In this document: positions 14,201 through 24,199 of the stretch, piece after piece
Layout: the number at the start of each line of letters is the position of its first letter
Numbering within the stretch: position 1 is the first letter of the stretch
DNA from: Haemonchus contortus
Lineage: Eukaryota; Nematoda; Chromadorea; Rhabditida; Trichostrongylidae
Direction: 5' to 3'
Length of the DNA: 64,000 nucleotides
NCBI GenBank assembly: GCA_000469685.2
Contig: LS997563.1
Location: 10,566,940 to 10,630,939, forward strand
Notes under the pieces: model-generated
What the model saw: only the letters and a program-made list of their open reading frames with translations
What the model was told of the DNA's origin: nothing
The model's database searches: none
Made by a program: the position numbers and the translations under genes

Positions 14201-17200
14201 GGTAATATAGAAGAAACCAGATGGGCACTTTGTCTGTATATCTGAACCAATGTTGAAAAAAATCTCCAATATGACCAGTTCCCTCCGGAATGCACAGCAC
14301 CACTGATTTTTACTAGAGAATGAAATGTTCTTCAAATGCCTACAATGTCTAGGCAATGAATTTTGGGAACCGAAGAGCGAGATGATTGTGTAGACAGATG
14401 AATCTGTTGCATCCTTTCATGAAAAGCATCGCAGCGGACTGAATTCGATGTGGGACTTCACCCGAGATCACCAATAAGATTTGCTTTACACTGCTGAAGA
14501 GGATTGTATCGGTATGGAATCAATCACATTTTAGTTCTTCTTCCCAGTTTTACTAGTTTTGACTTCGTAGGGATTTCGCTCCCACAAATCATCCCTTCGT
14601 TTCTTCAAGAACAAAACTGAAAGCACGGTCCCATTGTATATAGGCAATTTACCAATCCTAAATGGGAGGGGAATTCGCGGCGCACTCAAAGAAGAAATTG
14701 ATTGCTCAAGTTGCGTGACCCTTCACCCCTCTACAGCGCAATGAAGCTTCAGAATTTCTTCTTTGAAGTGATTGAAGACCATGGAGAGCCCTACCTTCAG
14801 AACATGAAAAACGATACTGTAGAAACAACTCGTCCAAAACTGGGCATGGGGTTTCTGGAAACAACTCCGTCAGATTCCGAATAGTGCAGTAAGATAGTCC
14901 TGAGCATCTAAATTTGAAAAATTTGTTTTTAAGATTGATTCGCCACAGTCAAGGGCGGTTCTCGGGTTTACCTGTTGTTTATGGTTTTGAAGGAGTTTGG
15001 ATTGCTGCACGTTTGTGTCAATGGAGGCATGTCATCAGAGCAAACGTAGCCCTCCTAAAATACGCACTTGAAATGCCTAAAAAGCTCTAGAAGTTCTCAA
15101 AATAAAAAAGAGAAGGGAAAATAATCAAAAATTTGTGGTCAAGTTTCGTCCCGTCATTAAACAGTGAGCCACTGCTGTGATCGACATAGCTATCCACTGC
15201 TCGATGGAGCTTATCTAACTACCAACTGCTACAGCGATTCTGATTGGAGTTCAGTGTGGGGGCCTTCCCAAGACGAAGACAATTAATACCAAAGGCGTGA
15301 AGATAAAGCACATTGGGATGTACTACAATAGCATCCAAGTACTGTTGAAAATTTGCACGTCTCCTCACCAGGGATAACGCAGAACGCATCTGAGCAGATC
15401 TTCGAGCTTCAACCTGTACGAACAACTTGGGATCGCAGAGCCATCCTCTATCCCTTCCAGTAGTGAATTATACTCGAAAAACAAGTTTAGGTCAGGGCCG
15501 TGTGAATAGTCAAAAGTACTGTGGAAATTTCCAATTTCCAGCTCTCTGAGAACGCCCACTGCCACGAAAATGAAGAAGCAGATGGTAAAAACTTACGAAT
15601 GCACCATAGGAGGCATATTCCACTTGTATAGAACCCCCATTCATGCAGGCAAATTCGAATCGTTTGGAAGCGCATGAGACGTTCTGAGATGGTGAAACTG
15701 AAACGTCATATTGAAGATTTTCTATTGATTATTGCGACCACTGAAGTTTATTGTAAAAGATTGACAAATGGAAGCAGAATGTGACAAGGTGGCGCGCGGT
15801 CGCGCAGCTGCTTCAGAAAGATTAAGCTATCGTGCAACCGTGCGCCTAGCTATCACATCCTGCAGACACACCCCGGTTTCTGTAGCTAATAACGACGCTT
15901 AACTTACCTCCAGTATATTTTTCACAGCGAATCCCACCATATTCCGGCTGACAAAGGCATTGAGTCAAACGGTATTGTGAAGAGGCTGTAAAACCGAGAA
16001 ATTGTTTATATGCAGAGGAATTTTTGGCCAATAACAGGAATCCTTCTTCACTATCGATACAAATCTTTGTGAAAATTGCTTCTAAACCTTTTCTACCGGA
16101 GAGTTTCTCGGTATAGCTGAGCACTCACCTTTATCAACCGCTTTATGTTTACATATAGCGTAGTTCAGGGCATCACATGATTCTGACATCCAATTTCGAT
16201 ACATCGATTCTCGTTGAAGTGACACACAAACGTCTGAAAAAGCAGGTTTTCTGCAGTCATACAAACCATTCTCTGGGTACGTGATCAAAGACCGATTATC
16301 GATTTTACGCTCACAACAGCCTGCTCCATAATTCAGGCTATAATGGAGAGGATTGAACAATAAAAACGTGTATAGAATTGAATACTTACTTTCGTAATTT
16401 GGATAGATATTCGGCTCGCCATATTGCCAGTACTGCTTATTGAGGACGTAGGAACCTGGGAATGAGACCCATGCGGGCTCCGAGCCATTAAGCACAGATC
16501 GTACAGATGTCCATACGCCTGTCACTCGTGGGTCTGAATAAAGAGGCGCAGTCATCTCGCAGGACAGGGCAAAAGGCAGGCTCTTTAAGGTTCTATGTAG
16601 GCTCCAGGGGTGTGGGACGTTAGTCTCGAATGACATTACTTCGCGCCGAGGTGCGAAGTGTCCTCAATCGTGACTAACCTCTACTTACTTATGAGAGTGA
16701 TTGTAATGATGAAAATAGTGAGAAAATGAAATTTCAAGAAAAGTACTTTTTTAACCTAAAACTTCCATGGTCTTCGGTTTTAAAAGTTTCGTTACCATGC
16801 AAGATGGAAAAAATTTCAACAAAAAATTCCAATAGAATCTTAAGAAGCCTAATTTTTCTAATAAGAAGTATCTTAAAAATAATAATTAAATAGCAGCTCA
16901 GATGGTCTTGCTCGTTACGAATTTTGACATCTTTATGCAAAACCCTTCAATTTGGATGCAATTAGCTCCTCTCTGATGAACTTCGTCGAACCTGAGGGAA
17001 CGTTGACGAGTTACATCCTGTAGAAACAAGAGTAAGATCTCTTAAAAATATCACCTTTCCATTTCTTCGTATATTAAGTTTTTCTGGGCGGAGGTGGAGT
17101 AGTGGCAAGTGGCGCCCTATATCACACGCACGGTCAGGGGTTCAACCCGCCTACGCCAACCAAGCCTTCCATCCCTCCGGGGTCGGCGAATTGGACCAGA

Positions 17201-20200
17201 CTCGTCTGGGAGGATAAAAGCATTGACTTGTACATTTGCTGGCCACCGCAAGTCATTGTAAAGGCCACATACGCACTCATTACATTCATTACGCCACTAC
17301 GATTCTGAATGGAAGTAAAGTGCGGGGGCGCATCACCCAGACGGAATTGATCAACGCCAAAAACTTTATCCTTTCTTATTAGCTCTTTCCGCTGTTGATG
17401 ATTCCTCTTCTACACATTCTATTATGCAAATTCCGTTTGCTCACTATTCTAATCATTGCCATCACTCTCATAAGTAAGTTGAGGTTAGTCACGATCAAGA
17501 GGAGGTCCGTAATTAAGATGAGGTTAGTCATTAATGAGGTCACTTCGCACCTCGGCGCGAAGTAATGTCATTCGAGACTAACGTCGCACACCCAGGCTCC
17601 AGGGCGGTAACATTGCATTTCAGCACTAAGAGTAGGCCAAGCACGCGATGAAGAGTTCTCAAAGATAGTGAAGAACGTGACAGGGGCCCCTATCCTTAGT
17701 ATCTCTTATTTGCTCAACATTTGCTTACCAACAGAGTTGGTGAATTTGCAAACTATTAGGTTGAGTCATAAGTCCTCGGACAATGTGAGAGTAGTGACTT
17801 CTAGCGATCATAACTCGGGAAAGAGGTGACGAAAATGAACGTGCTAGACAATGTTAGATAGAGTATGGAAAGTGCTTTCAAACGCACACTGGAGATGGCA
17901 CCTAACTGTTTTCTTTCCAGCAACTGTGCCTCATGATTTCAAGCCGTCGCAACTCCACATCCGCAACACCATCATATTTATTTTTTTATCTGGCCATGAA
18001 CCCGCGGCAATTGATAGAGGTATGAAGGACGTTTACAAGCAGGAGGTGTACAATTTACAAGTGGCACCAGAAGTTCGCATCGGGCGACTATTCCGTCGAA
18101 AATGAAGACCGTCCGGGACGCTCAATGAAGTTGGATTTGAAGGTGCTGCGGAGCTAGGTGGAAGCCGATCCGTATCAAATTACTCGTGAAGTGGCAGCCA
18201 CCCTTGGGGAGTCGGTCCACAGTTCTTCGTGAATTGAAGTCAATAGACAAGGTGCGAAAGCTCGGTCCATAGACGCCTCATGCTTTGAAGCAGTATGACA
18301 TGGACCGCCGCGACGACGTGGCACTTTCTCTCCTCACGCTCAAGGGCACCACACGTGGCTCGAGTACCTAGTCACCAGGGTTGCGAAGTCGAACCTCTAC
18401 CCTAACGTTCACCGGTGTGCTCAATGGATTGACAAAGGTGCGCAAGCAGAAGACTCCCCCAAACCCAACGTACACGCGAAGGAGGTTATGCACTGGTTCT
18501 GGCGGAGCGTTCTCCGTGTCGAATAATGGGAGCTGCTAGACGAAGGATGCACAGCGACCGTACACGTCTACATTACGCAACTGAGGAATTTGAAAGCGAA
18601 TACCGAAGCTACACGTCCACAGCAGCACAAAGTTTATTTCCAACACGACAACGCTCGCCCTCACATTGCAAGAGCGACCAAAACTGAACTGACGAATTTC
18701 GGCAGGACAAGTTTATCACACCAACCATGCTCCTCAGACTTAGATCCCTCGGATTACCACTTTTTTCCCCATCTTCAACGTCATCTGGATGGTCAGGACT
18801 TTCAAACCCGCGACGACATCAAAGTGGCACTGGTGCAGTTCTCCAAGGGCCAGCTCCCAGCGTTCTAAAGCAAGGACATCTACGATTTGCCCAAGCATTG
18901 GCAGAGGGCCATCGATGTCAATTGGGCATATTTCAAATGATTCGCTATTGTCGTTTAAAAATTGTAAGATTAATATTATCATTGCCAATTTGTCCGAGGA
19001 CTTATGACTCAACCTAATAGAAAAATTGAGGCGGCTGATTACTACTCTTCGGGAATGTACTCCAAGAGAATTCTTCACCGTGTTGCTTGACCCACCCACA
19101 GCTGAGAAGCGTTTCAAGACGGTTACTGTAGGTCATCTTTCATATGGACAAATATTCACTTTGTGGTTGAACAGAAGATAAAACGCCCTGGATATAACCG
19201 GCGTAAAAGGTTTGGTCATCGTCGGATTCAGTTAACGCCAACGTTTTGTCATGATCGTTACAGTACCGAGCAGCCTAAATCAATTATCGATTAGACCACT
19301 CACGTATTTCACTTTTCATTATGATATTGACTACAGCTGACTGAACTTACTATTTGATTCGATAGTTACTGCAATTACTCGTATACGCCACTATATGTAT
19401 AATAAGTAATGGACGCTTATGGAAGGAAAATAAATTTCTGAACAAAAAATGCTATTCTGATATTTATTTGTCTATTTATTATCTATTCTATGTCTATCTA
19501 TTAACATTATTTATCATCGATACTTTTTCTTACAGCCTACAATCAGTAATTACAAGCAAAAACTGAACTGAAACTGAAACTAAACATATAACAATAAATA
19601 TTATTTTTTCTACAGTAAAAGCCTCTCTTCCCTGTTGAGGTCCCGGAGAGGGACGTCGAAGCACTGGCTCAGAACCTTGAGAACGGATAATCCCCTCAAA
19701 AAAAAGAAAACAAGGAAAACAGCAAGACGACTTTCCGATGGAGCCAGTTTGAAGTTTACTTTTAGCGTAGCCGTTTCAGTCAACACTAAAAACGAATGAA
19801 AGCGATGATGGGCGAAAATCTATGAAAAAATCTTCAATAATAATAGAACTATTAAGAACAGCAATAAAAATATGAGGATTTATAAGAATATAAAAGAAAT
19901 CACAAAAAGAAGTGAACAAATTAGTTCAGAGACGTCGGATCCCAGTAGACCGCTGAGGAAGTCGCTCTCATCCTGTTCCCGTGGGCAGGAGTAGCGTTTC
20001 TAACCCCTCAAACATGAGAGTTTACAATAGTTCCAGCAAACAAGAACTTACGATGCGGGGGAGGTCATGATTCATGGGAGCTTGCAAATTTTCAGAACAA
20101 AAATAGGTAAAAAAAAGACGATGAATAAGCTCACGATGTCCCTCGAATTCATTGGTCCGCGCCGTGTTTTCGAATTTTTATATGAGCCCGAGTCAAAGAT

Positions 20201-23200
20201 TGATAAAATGATTACTTGTAACAATAATAAAAGTAATGGTAGTTCTTGAGAAGACAAGATTGATATGATAATAAATGATAATAAGGATAATAGTATAAGT
20301 TTTGATCAGACTAATTGTAAGTAATATTTCATGATAGTTCACAATAACGATAATAAAGAGATTCGATCAGGCTAAAATAATAACGATAATATACATAGTT
20401 ATAAATGTGATTACAGAAGCGACCATGACAGCAATGATAATAGTGATAACTTGTGATAATTGATAATAATAATGTTATTTAACAATAATAATCAGCAATA
20501 ATAATAAAAATTCTTATCAAGGCCAAAGCAATGATTGACATTCCGATATGAATAAAGAGAAATTTTGTTTGAACAAAACGATCATGACGGGGACGACAAT
20601 TATGATAATTGATAACAGTAATGGTAGTTATTTATAGTAGTTATTAGTTAGTAGTTAGTAGTTATTTGTACTTATAATGAGGCAGGAATGATCCCAATAA
20701 CGACAGACTGATAAGATACAAAACCTGCAGCCGTTCGACGTTTCCTTTCCTTCCAAGGTTAAGATGATTGCAAAAAGTGGAAACGGGAATTAGCAGACAA
20801 CAAGAAAGGAAAGAAAAACGACAGAGCCATACAAACATCCCTCAAAATAATTCGTTACCATTGTGAAAGAAGGGTACGATAGAGACGGTCGAGCTGATAA
20901 CTCACTGCACCAAGTATACTGTACCTTTCTACAGATTGAACCGAGGAAATTCAAAACAACTTACATCATTCCATTTCATCGGCTTAGAATTGAACGAGTA
21001 ACAGTAGCCCATGTGATAAACTTCGTCATCAGCGCAAACTTTGCCGGCGGATAGCTCTGAAAGTTGATTTTCATTTGGGGTTGGATATGCAGTGAATATC
21101 ACCATTGGTCTGAGAAACAGGAACACCGATATACAAATATTATTATCAATACCTTAACAAGAGACAAAAGATGAAGTCTTCGGCGTTGGCCAATCCTATT
21201 TTAGGTGCGCCACGCATTCGACTTCTATTCGGAGTCGTAATAACGTTTGAATGTAACTATGGTCTACAGTGATTTATAGTGGCTAGCCGTGGTGCGAGGG
21301 TCACACGTTAGTGTCTTTATCTTCCCAGACGAGCTTATCATGAGTTGACCGCTCCCCGGAAGATGGATGGCCCTGTTTTCCTGGGCAAGTATGGTTGGCA
21401 TGGTCGCCGCAAGAATTCGAACCGGGACCCTGTTGTAGTGCGCTACTTGCCACTACATCACCTCTGCCCATACCTAAATACCAATTATTCATATACTCAC
21501 CCGAATTTCCAGAAAAAATCATAGGAGGCCCCATTATGGAAAAAGATCCGAATCATAGCATACTGTAACAGTGTGAGTGGGATATCAAAGCTTATGCCTT
21601 CCTTCCCTCCTCTTGCTGGTGGGTCCTCACCTTACAGCAAGTGCATAAGCGAAGAGATTTATCTCGAGATTGGGTGACTTCAATTCTTGATTTTCTTGAT
21701 GAGCCTATTCAATCTAATCCCCACAGCCAGCTCACTCGCTCCTAGGTCGGCTTGCAAGGTTTCGGGGATAAGCTTGAAAATGAGCTTTTTCGATCAGCTA
21801 AAAGTTTTTTCGTACGGATTTCCGACTTTTGTAGTAGGAAATAGGAAAGGGTAAGAAGTTCACTCGTCGATATTCTCGAAACATTCTTTGAAAAATACGT
21901 CTGGCGCACTTTTTATTTATTTTATCCCATTTGCAATATTTGCGAAAGTCAGACGGCATACTTATCGGAGTTTTTATGTTCTCTAACTGAACGTAACTGG
22001 TTATCAGACCTTGCGAGAATAGAATGCTTGCTTTGGTAAAACCAGGCGAAGTTCTATTCACACTTCATCGGGTGGTTTAGTTTGCCCTTGCTTGGGCTGT
22101 TGCCTTTTTTTCAAAAAAAAAATAATTGGAATAATGTAGACTCTACATATTAATTTTTGGGTGTGCGCCACGCATTTGAGTTTAGTACGGATTCGTGGAA
22201 ACACTACAATGGTTACTTGCTTACGTACATATAGTAAGGTGTTTTATTCGCTCAAATAGGCTTTCCAGACTGTGACAATGACTAGAATTGAGAAAAAATG
22301 AGATTGAAAAGCCATCTGAAAGACACTGAAACCCTCGGAGACAGTTCCTAATTTTCTACCCATTATTCATTCAAAGTGAGATCTACATGGACAGCGGGGT
22401 TCCTGAACGTCTCACAGTCATTTTTCCTATTAATGCATCAGCTGACTGTAAAAATGTTTCTGCCACTTCTGCCACTACGGCTACTTCTAAGTTGCAGCTC
22501 ATGTTCCTCCCCTGCTTCCCGTTCTACTTGCTCGGCAAGTCAGTTCCTGAGTCTTATCGGCTCTCCCCTAGGAGCCGGTCCTTATTTACTTTTGGTTATC
22601 TACAACACTGCAAAATGATAGTATTCACGAAGTTTGTGCAGCCCTCAAAAAATCCTCTTACACGAGTTTCCTCTGCATATCCCTTCGGTACACCGATTCC
22701 TTGAGTTTTTTTCTTCGTAACCCCCTGAAACAACTTTCCTTCCCATGGGAGAGCTGGTTTTCCTGACCGATCCTAGTTCGATTTACTCTCGAAGATGCTC
22801 AGGACAGAGTTTTTTTTTTGTTTTCTGTCCCTCCCTTATCCAATGGGTAGTTAGTTATCAGTGTGTCACCATGGGCACTCGAAAATGCACTCGAGAATTT
22901 CCCGAACGGTGTTTGATCAGGGAAAACGCGTAGCTACGTGCCATGGGTACTGGTCGAAGTGATGGCTTTGATGCAATCAATAAGAACAAAAGTCAAGAAA
23001 TACTAAATCGATGGAGAATAGTGTGAGAGTTAGTACAGTAATCGTACTGATCCCTTATCAATCCATATGGGAGGGAAAAACCATGCCATTGCTCTCAAAA
23101 TAGCTAATCTAAGAAATCCGTTGATCGTGAAAATTGAAATCAACTAGCTTTTCACAAGACTTATAACTGGACAGTAATGCCGAGAAGTGTATGAGTTTAG

Positions 23201-24199
23201 ATTAACCATATTTCAGATAGAAAGAGATCGAAGGAAAACGGCCTTCCGTGCCAAGTATGCCTTACCAAGCCCTAGCAAATGTCAAGTGCATGGCGCAACT
23301 CAAATTGGATCCTCTTTTCCAATCTATTTTTTATTCAACTCCGCTTCCTTGTTAGGAATTCCGAGAACAGCTCCACAGGCCTCTGAGGATCCTCACACAC
23401 AATGAGCGGTAAACACTCCTCGTTCCAAATAAGGGTTATGGTCAGAGACGCAGAGCAGGTTCTGCTCCTCTTCCCTCTAGCCCGTATACCACATGAAAAG
23501 ATATCCTATTAAGGAAGAATAAGAAAATAGAAAGAATAAAAAAGAAGAATAAGAAAATGAGCTGAATGGATGAAATTAACATTGCATCAGGGCGCATTGG
23601 GAGGTCAGCTTTGCAAATTTATGAAATATTCCGAGAAATACATATATCAAGGAAGATAGGCAAAAAAAGTATAAAGAAAAGGTAAAAGGGCCTTACCGCT
23701 AGTCAAAACGCAGGTTCCTCCATTTTCACAATATCCTCCATCGCGGCATTCCTCGATACCGGCGCTTCGGCCAGCTGAATCGCACTTTTTACTTTCAAAC
23801 AGTTACTCAATAAGAACTTCACAGAGACAATCAAGGTGACTTTATAAAATCGCCTCAGAGAAAAAAAACATGGGAAAGGTTGAAAATATGGCCTTATGAT
23901 GACGAAGTTCCCTAGGAGAGCTGAACTCTAGACTGAAACGGAGGAGCCGAAGGAGCTGTCTGGGATTCAGTTTGTTGAAAATAGGGCCTAAATATTTTTG
24001 ATGGGCAGATTGAATCTTTCTTGATTTGGGTCCTTCAAATGAGCATTTGGAAAAAAAAGCTCCCTGGCTTCCAAGGGGTGATCCTAGACAGAGTGTTAAG
24101 AAGCCCTGCTAAAGTGATTTTCGGATGACTTCAGTCGATTGTACAGTAAAACTCACGTTGAGTTAAAGTAAATAGCAGCAAATAGAACAGAGCAGACAT
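167..24199 (-). CDS. lat-2: Latrophilin-like adhesion GPCR, N-terminal part (lat-2-like), partial
   Basis: Adhesion GPCR ectodomain acting at the plasma membrane. Exons 5' to 3': 24157-24199 (signal peptide), 23697-23791 (EGF), 20965-21056, 19199-19274, 16390-16533, 16129-16320 (C-type lectin 1), 15908-15985 (EGF), 15597-15697 and 14972-15054 (SUEL lectin), 14126-14241, 13680-13837, 8356-8483 (C-type lectin 2), 8115-8187 (charged linker), 2081-2214 and 985-1138 (HormR), 687-831, 466-626, 167-345 (GAIN). Nearly all junctions keep phase. Two do not resolve: signal exon to EGF, and 14972 to 14241, so small exons may be missing. GPS and 7TM lie beyond base 1. SUEL plus HormR plus GAIN identify a latrophilin; assigning it to lat-2 rather than lat-1 is inference from the extra lectin/EGF domains. 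The alternative is a separate lectin gene upstream of a shorter latrophilin, but the 8115/2214 junction is phase-compatible. Confidence 0.72.
2215..5280. other. Latrophilin intron, no gene recognised
   Basis: Only short open frames without recognisable motifs or splice support on either strand. It contains a tRNA T-arm-like sequence near 2672-2695 that does not fold into a full tRNA. Confidence 0.5.
5281..5369 (-). CDS. Putative alternative first exon with signal peptide (short latrophilin isoform)
   Basis: ATG at 5369 opens 29 codons beginning [20 protein letters not shown], a good signal peptide (hydrophobic core, small residues before the likely cleavage after SLA) followed by a charged stretch. 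It ends with AG before a GTAAAT donor, leaving two bases. The next exon on this strand, HormR exon 2081-2214, needs exactly two incoming bases, so the join reads Ser-Ala-Pro-Ala-Val-Gly into HormR. The exon lies in the 5.9 kb intron between the charged linker (8115-8187) and HormR. I infer an internal promoter giving an isoform without the C-type lectins and SUEL. It could instead be the first exon of an unrelated nested gene. Confidence 0.5.
5370..8114. other. Latrophilin intron and putative internal promoter region
   Basis: Sequence upstream of the alternative first exon. Several open frames near 5400-5920 on both strands look like chance frames in a GC-richer stretch; none has family motifs. 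One tRNA-like repeat head at 6703. Confidence 0.45.
6703..6790 (+). repeat. tRNA-like sequence, probable SINE head
   Basis: GGGTAGCGCAGTGGCTTGAA resembles an A box and ACAGTTCAAGTTCTCC a B box, spaced as in tRNAs, but no cloverleaf acceptor stem forms. I read it as a tRNA-derived repeat head, not a functional tRNA gene. Confidence 0.4.
8115..14241 (-). CDS. Latrophilin exons: second C-type lectin domain and charged linker
   Basis: Exon 14126-14241 begins the domain ([20 protein letters not shown] then AAKEDCRRQ). Exon 13680-13837 carries [20 protein letters not shown] and [11 protein letters not shown], the usual C-type lectin core (GGxLAS, WIDL, WxDGSPV). Exon 8356-8483 closes it with [20 protein letters not shown] and YLCAF. 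Exon 8115-8187 is a Lys/Glu/Pro-rich linker ([17 protein letters not shown]). The WND calcium site of classical domains reads HWNSLPCD here, so calcium or sugar binding is uncertain. The intron 8484-13679 holds a collagen gene on the other strand. Confidence 0.8.
8893..8944. repeat. Perfect 17-bp hairpin
   Basis: TGCTGTTTTATCGCCGC at 8893-8909 is exactly reverse-complemented at 8928-8944, with an 18-base spacer that itself holds GTAC at both sides. It lies in the latrophilin intron downstream of the collagen gene. Confidence 0.85.
9220..9295 (+). repeat. tRNA-like sequence, probable degenerate SINE or tRNA pseudogene
   Basis: GGATAGAGCATCGCGCTTCG (A-box-like) and CCGACTCGAATCAT (B-box-like) are about 50 bases apart. 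The acceptor ends do not pair. Confidence 0.35.
10550..10680 (+). repeat. Partial SINE tail
   Basis: GCCAGACAGTCATTGTGTAGGCC, CTTCTACGATCC and AACTGATCAACGCTAAATAC match the 3' half of the SINE family. The head is absent. Confidence 0.5.
11537..12714 (+). CDS. Cuticle collagen
   Basis: Structural collagen of the exoskeleton, secreted by hypodermis. Two exons, 11537-11677 and 11743-12714, give 370 residues. Start ATG follows a TTACAG acceptor by ten bases, as in SL trans-spliced genes. Residues 1-47 hold one hydrophobic segment ([19 protein letters not shown]), the N-terminal cuticle collagen domain; a furin-type site RSKRQ is near residue 86. Then come CNC and PNNC cysteines, interrupted Gly-X-Y blocks with [15 protein letters not shown], and a CPCP cluster before the tail. 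The tail is unusually long for this family: an acidic stretch ([12 protein letters not shown]) then a Lys/Arg-rich end ([18 protein letters not shown]). It is nested in a latrophilin intron on the opposite strand. The exact C. elegans orthologue is not assigned. Confidence 0.93.
14972..15985 (-). CDS. Latrophilin exons: EGF-like and SUEL/galactose-binding lectin domain
   Basis: 15908-15985 encodes the end of an EGF-like module ([20 protein letters not shown]). 15597-15697, entered at the upstream of two TTTCAG/CTCAG acceptors to keep phase, encodes [20 protein letters not shown] followed by YASYGAF, matching the SUEL pattern of Cys, LxC, I-x-V and A-x-YG. 14972-15054 continues in phase with [13 protein letters not shown] and [10 protein letters not shown], equivalent to the Cys-x-F-x-I part. 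The rest of the domain (second Cys cluster) is not securely placed; an open stretch at about 14400-14507 containing [10 protein letters not shown] is a candidate. SUEL domains bind galactose/rhamnose-type sugars or protein partners such as teneurin and FLRT in animal latrophilins. Confidence 0.7.
15225..15300 (+). repeat. Partial SINE tail
   Basis: CGATTCTGATTGGAGTTCAG, TGTGGGGGCC and AATTAATACCAAAGGCG resemble the SINE tail (CGATTCTGAATGGAAGT, GCGGGGGCG, GATCAACGCC). It sits in a latrophilin intron and produces a chance antisense open frame. Confidence 0.4.
16129..21056 (-). CDS. Latrophilin exons: first C-type lectin domain
   Basis: Four exons in consistent phase. 20965-21056: [20 protein letters not shown], the start of the fold. 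19199-19274: WND then [20 protein letters not shown]. 16390-16533: [20 protein letters not shown] then [14 protein letters not shown]. 16129-16320: [20 protein letters not shown] then [10 protein letters not shown]. Six or more cysteines are placed as in long-form C-type lectins. The exon 16129-16320 acceptor is taken as GCAG before GCTG because the earlier TATAG acceptor breaks phase. The intron between 19199 and 16533 contains a mariner (17756-19017), a SINE and an inverted duplication. Confidence 0.8.
16611..17612. repeat. Inverted duplication in a latrophilin intron
   Basis: The left arm (about 16611-16712) reappears inverted at about 17458-17612. Shared blocks include GAGGTTAGTCACGAT, CACTTCGCACCTCGGCGCGA and TAATGTCATTCGAGACTAAC. 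The right arm carries an extra stretch of about 40 bases in which GAGGTTAGTCA is repeated. A SINE lies between the arms. It could be the ends of a non-autonomous DNA transposon or a local inverted duplication. Confidence 0.7.
17086..17380 (+). repeat. tRNA-derived SINE copy
   Basis: The head resembles a tRNA promoter: A-box-like GAGTAGTGGCAAGTGGCGC and B-box-like GGGGTTCAACCC. A body follows with GAGGATAAAAGCATTGAC, CAAGTCATTGTAAAGGCC, ACGATTCTGAATGGAAGT and a tail GATCAACGCCAAAAACTTTA. The same modules recur in order at several other sites in this window. It lies between the arms of an inverted duplication. Confidence 0.75.
17756..19017 (+). mobile_element. Mariner element with intact ends, dead transposase
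   Basis: Inverted terminal repeats of at least 27 bp: left begins TTAGGTTGAGTCATAAGTCC, right ends in its reverse complement. A TA dinucleotide flanks both sides (17754-17755 and 19018-19019), as expected for mariner target-site duplication. Length 1262 bp is full size for the family. It lies in a latrophilin intron, about 180 bases from exon 19199-19274, in opposite orientation to that gene. Confidence 0.93.
17980..18870 (+). pseudogene. Degenerate mariner transposase
   Basis: Fragments in several frames show mariner transposase sequence: an N-terminal helix-turn-helix region broken by frameshifts and stops (about 18030-18250), then [16 protein letters not shown] and [20 protein letters not shown] at about 18640-18800, which contain the HDNARPH and DxxPSDYHFF signatures around the second and third catalytic Asp. 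No single frame spans the coding region, so it cannot make transposase. Confidence 0.85.
20200..20690. repeat. AT-rich degenerate GATAAT/TAATAA tract
   Basis: Repeated ATAATGATAAT-like words, and a short TAGTTAGTAGTTAGTAGTTA run near 20645. Within a latrophilin intron; simple-sequence expansion, no gene seen. Confidence 0.6.
21204..21470 (-). repeat. tRNA-derived SINE copy, well-preserved promoter
   Basis: On the minus strand the head reads GATGTAGTGGCAAGTAGCGC then CCCGGTTCGAATTC, close to tRNA A and B boxes, followed by the shared body (CGTCTGGGAAGATAAAG) and the tail motif near CGATTCTGAATGGAAG in degraded form. It is the most tRNA-like copy seen here. Confidence 0.75.
22160..22215 (-). 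repeat. Short SINE tail remnant
   Basis: GTGTGCGCCACGCATTTGAG and ACGGATTCGTGGAAAC match the reverse complement of the SINE 3' end, as at 21204-21245. Confidence 0.35.
23697..24199 (-). CDS. Latrophilin exons: signal peptide and first EGF module
   Basis: ATG at 24199 starts [14 protein letters not shown], a typical secretion signal, ending at a GTGAGT donor (exon 24157-24199). Exon 23697-23791 encodes an EGF-like module: [20 protein letters not shown], with the DGG and NGGTC pattern. The two exons do not join in phase (one base left over against an AAAG acceptor with zero or one leading base), so a small exon between them or a different start is likely. The upstream neighbour bpnt-1 is divergent, 1.5 kb away. 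Confidence 0.6.

Noticed and set aside
15365..15565. Minus-strand open frame considered as a SUEL continuation
   Set aside because: It does not fit the phase of the preceding exon, lacks the expected cysteines, and runs into a SINE tail; exon 14972-15054 fits better.
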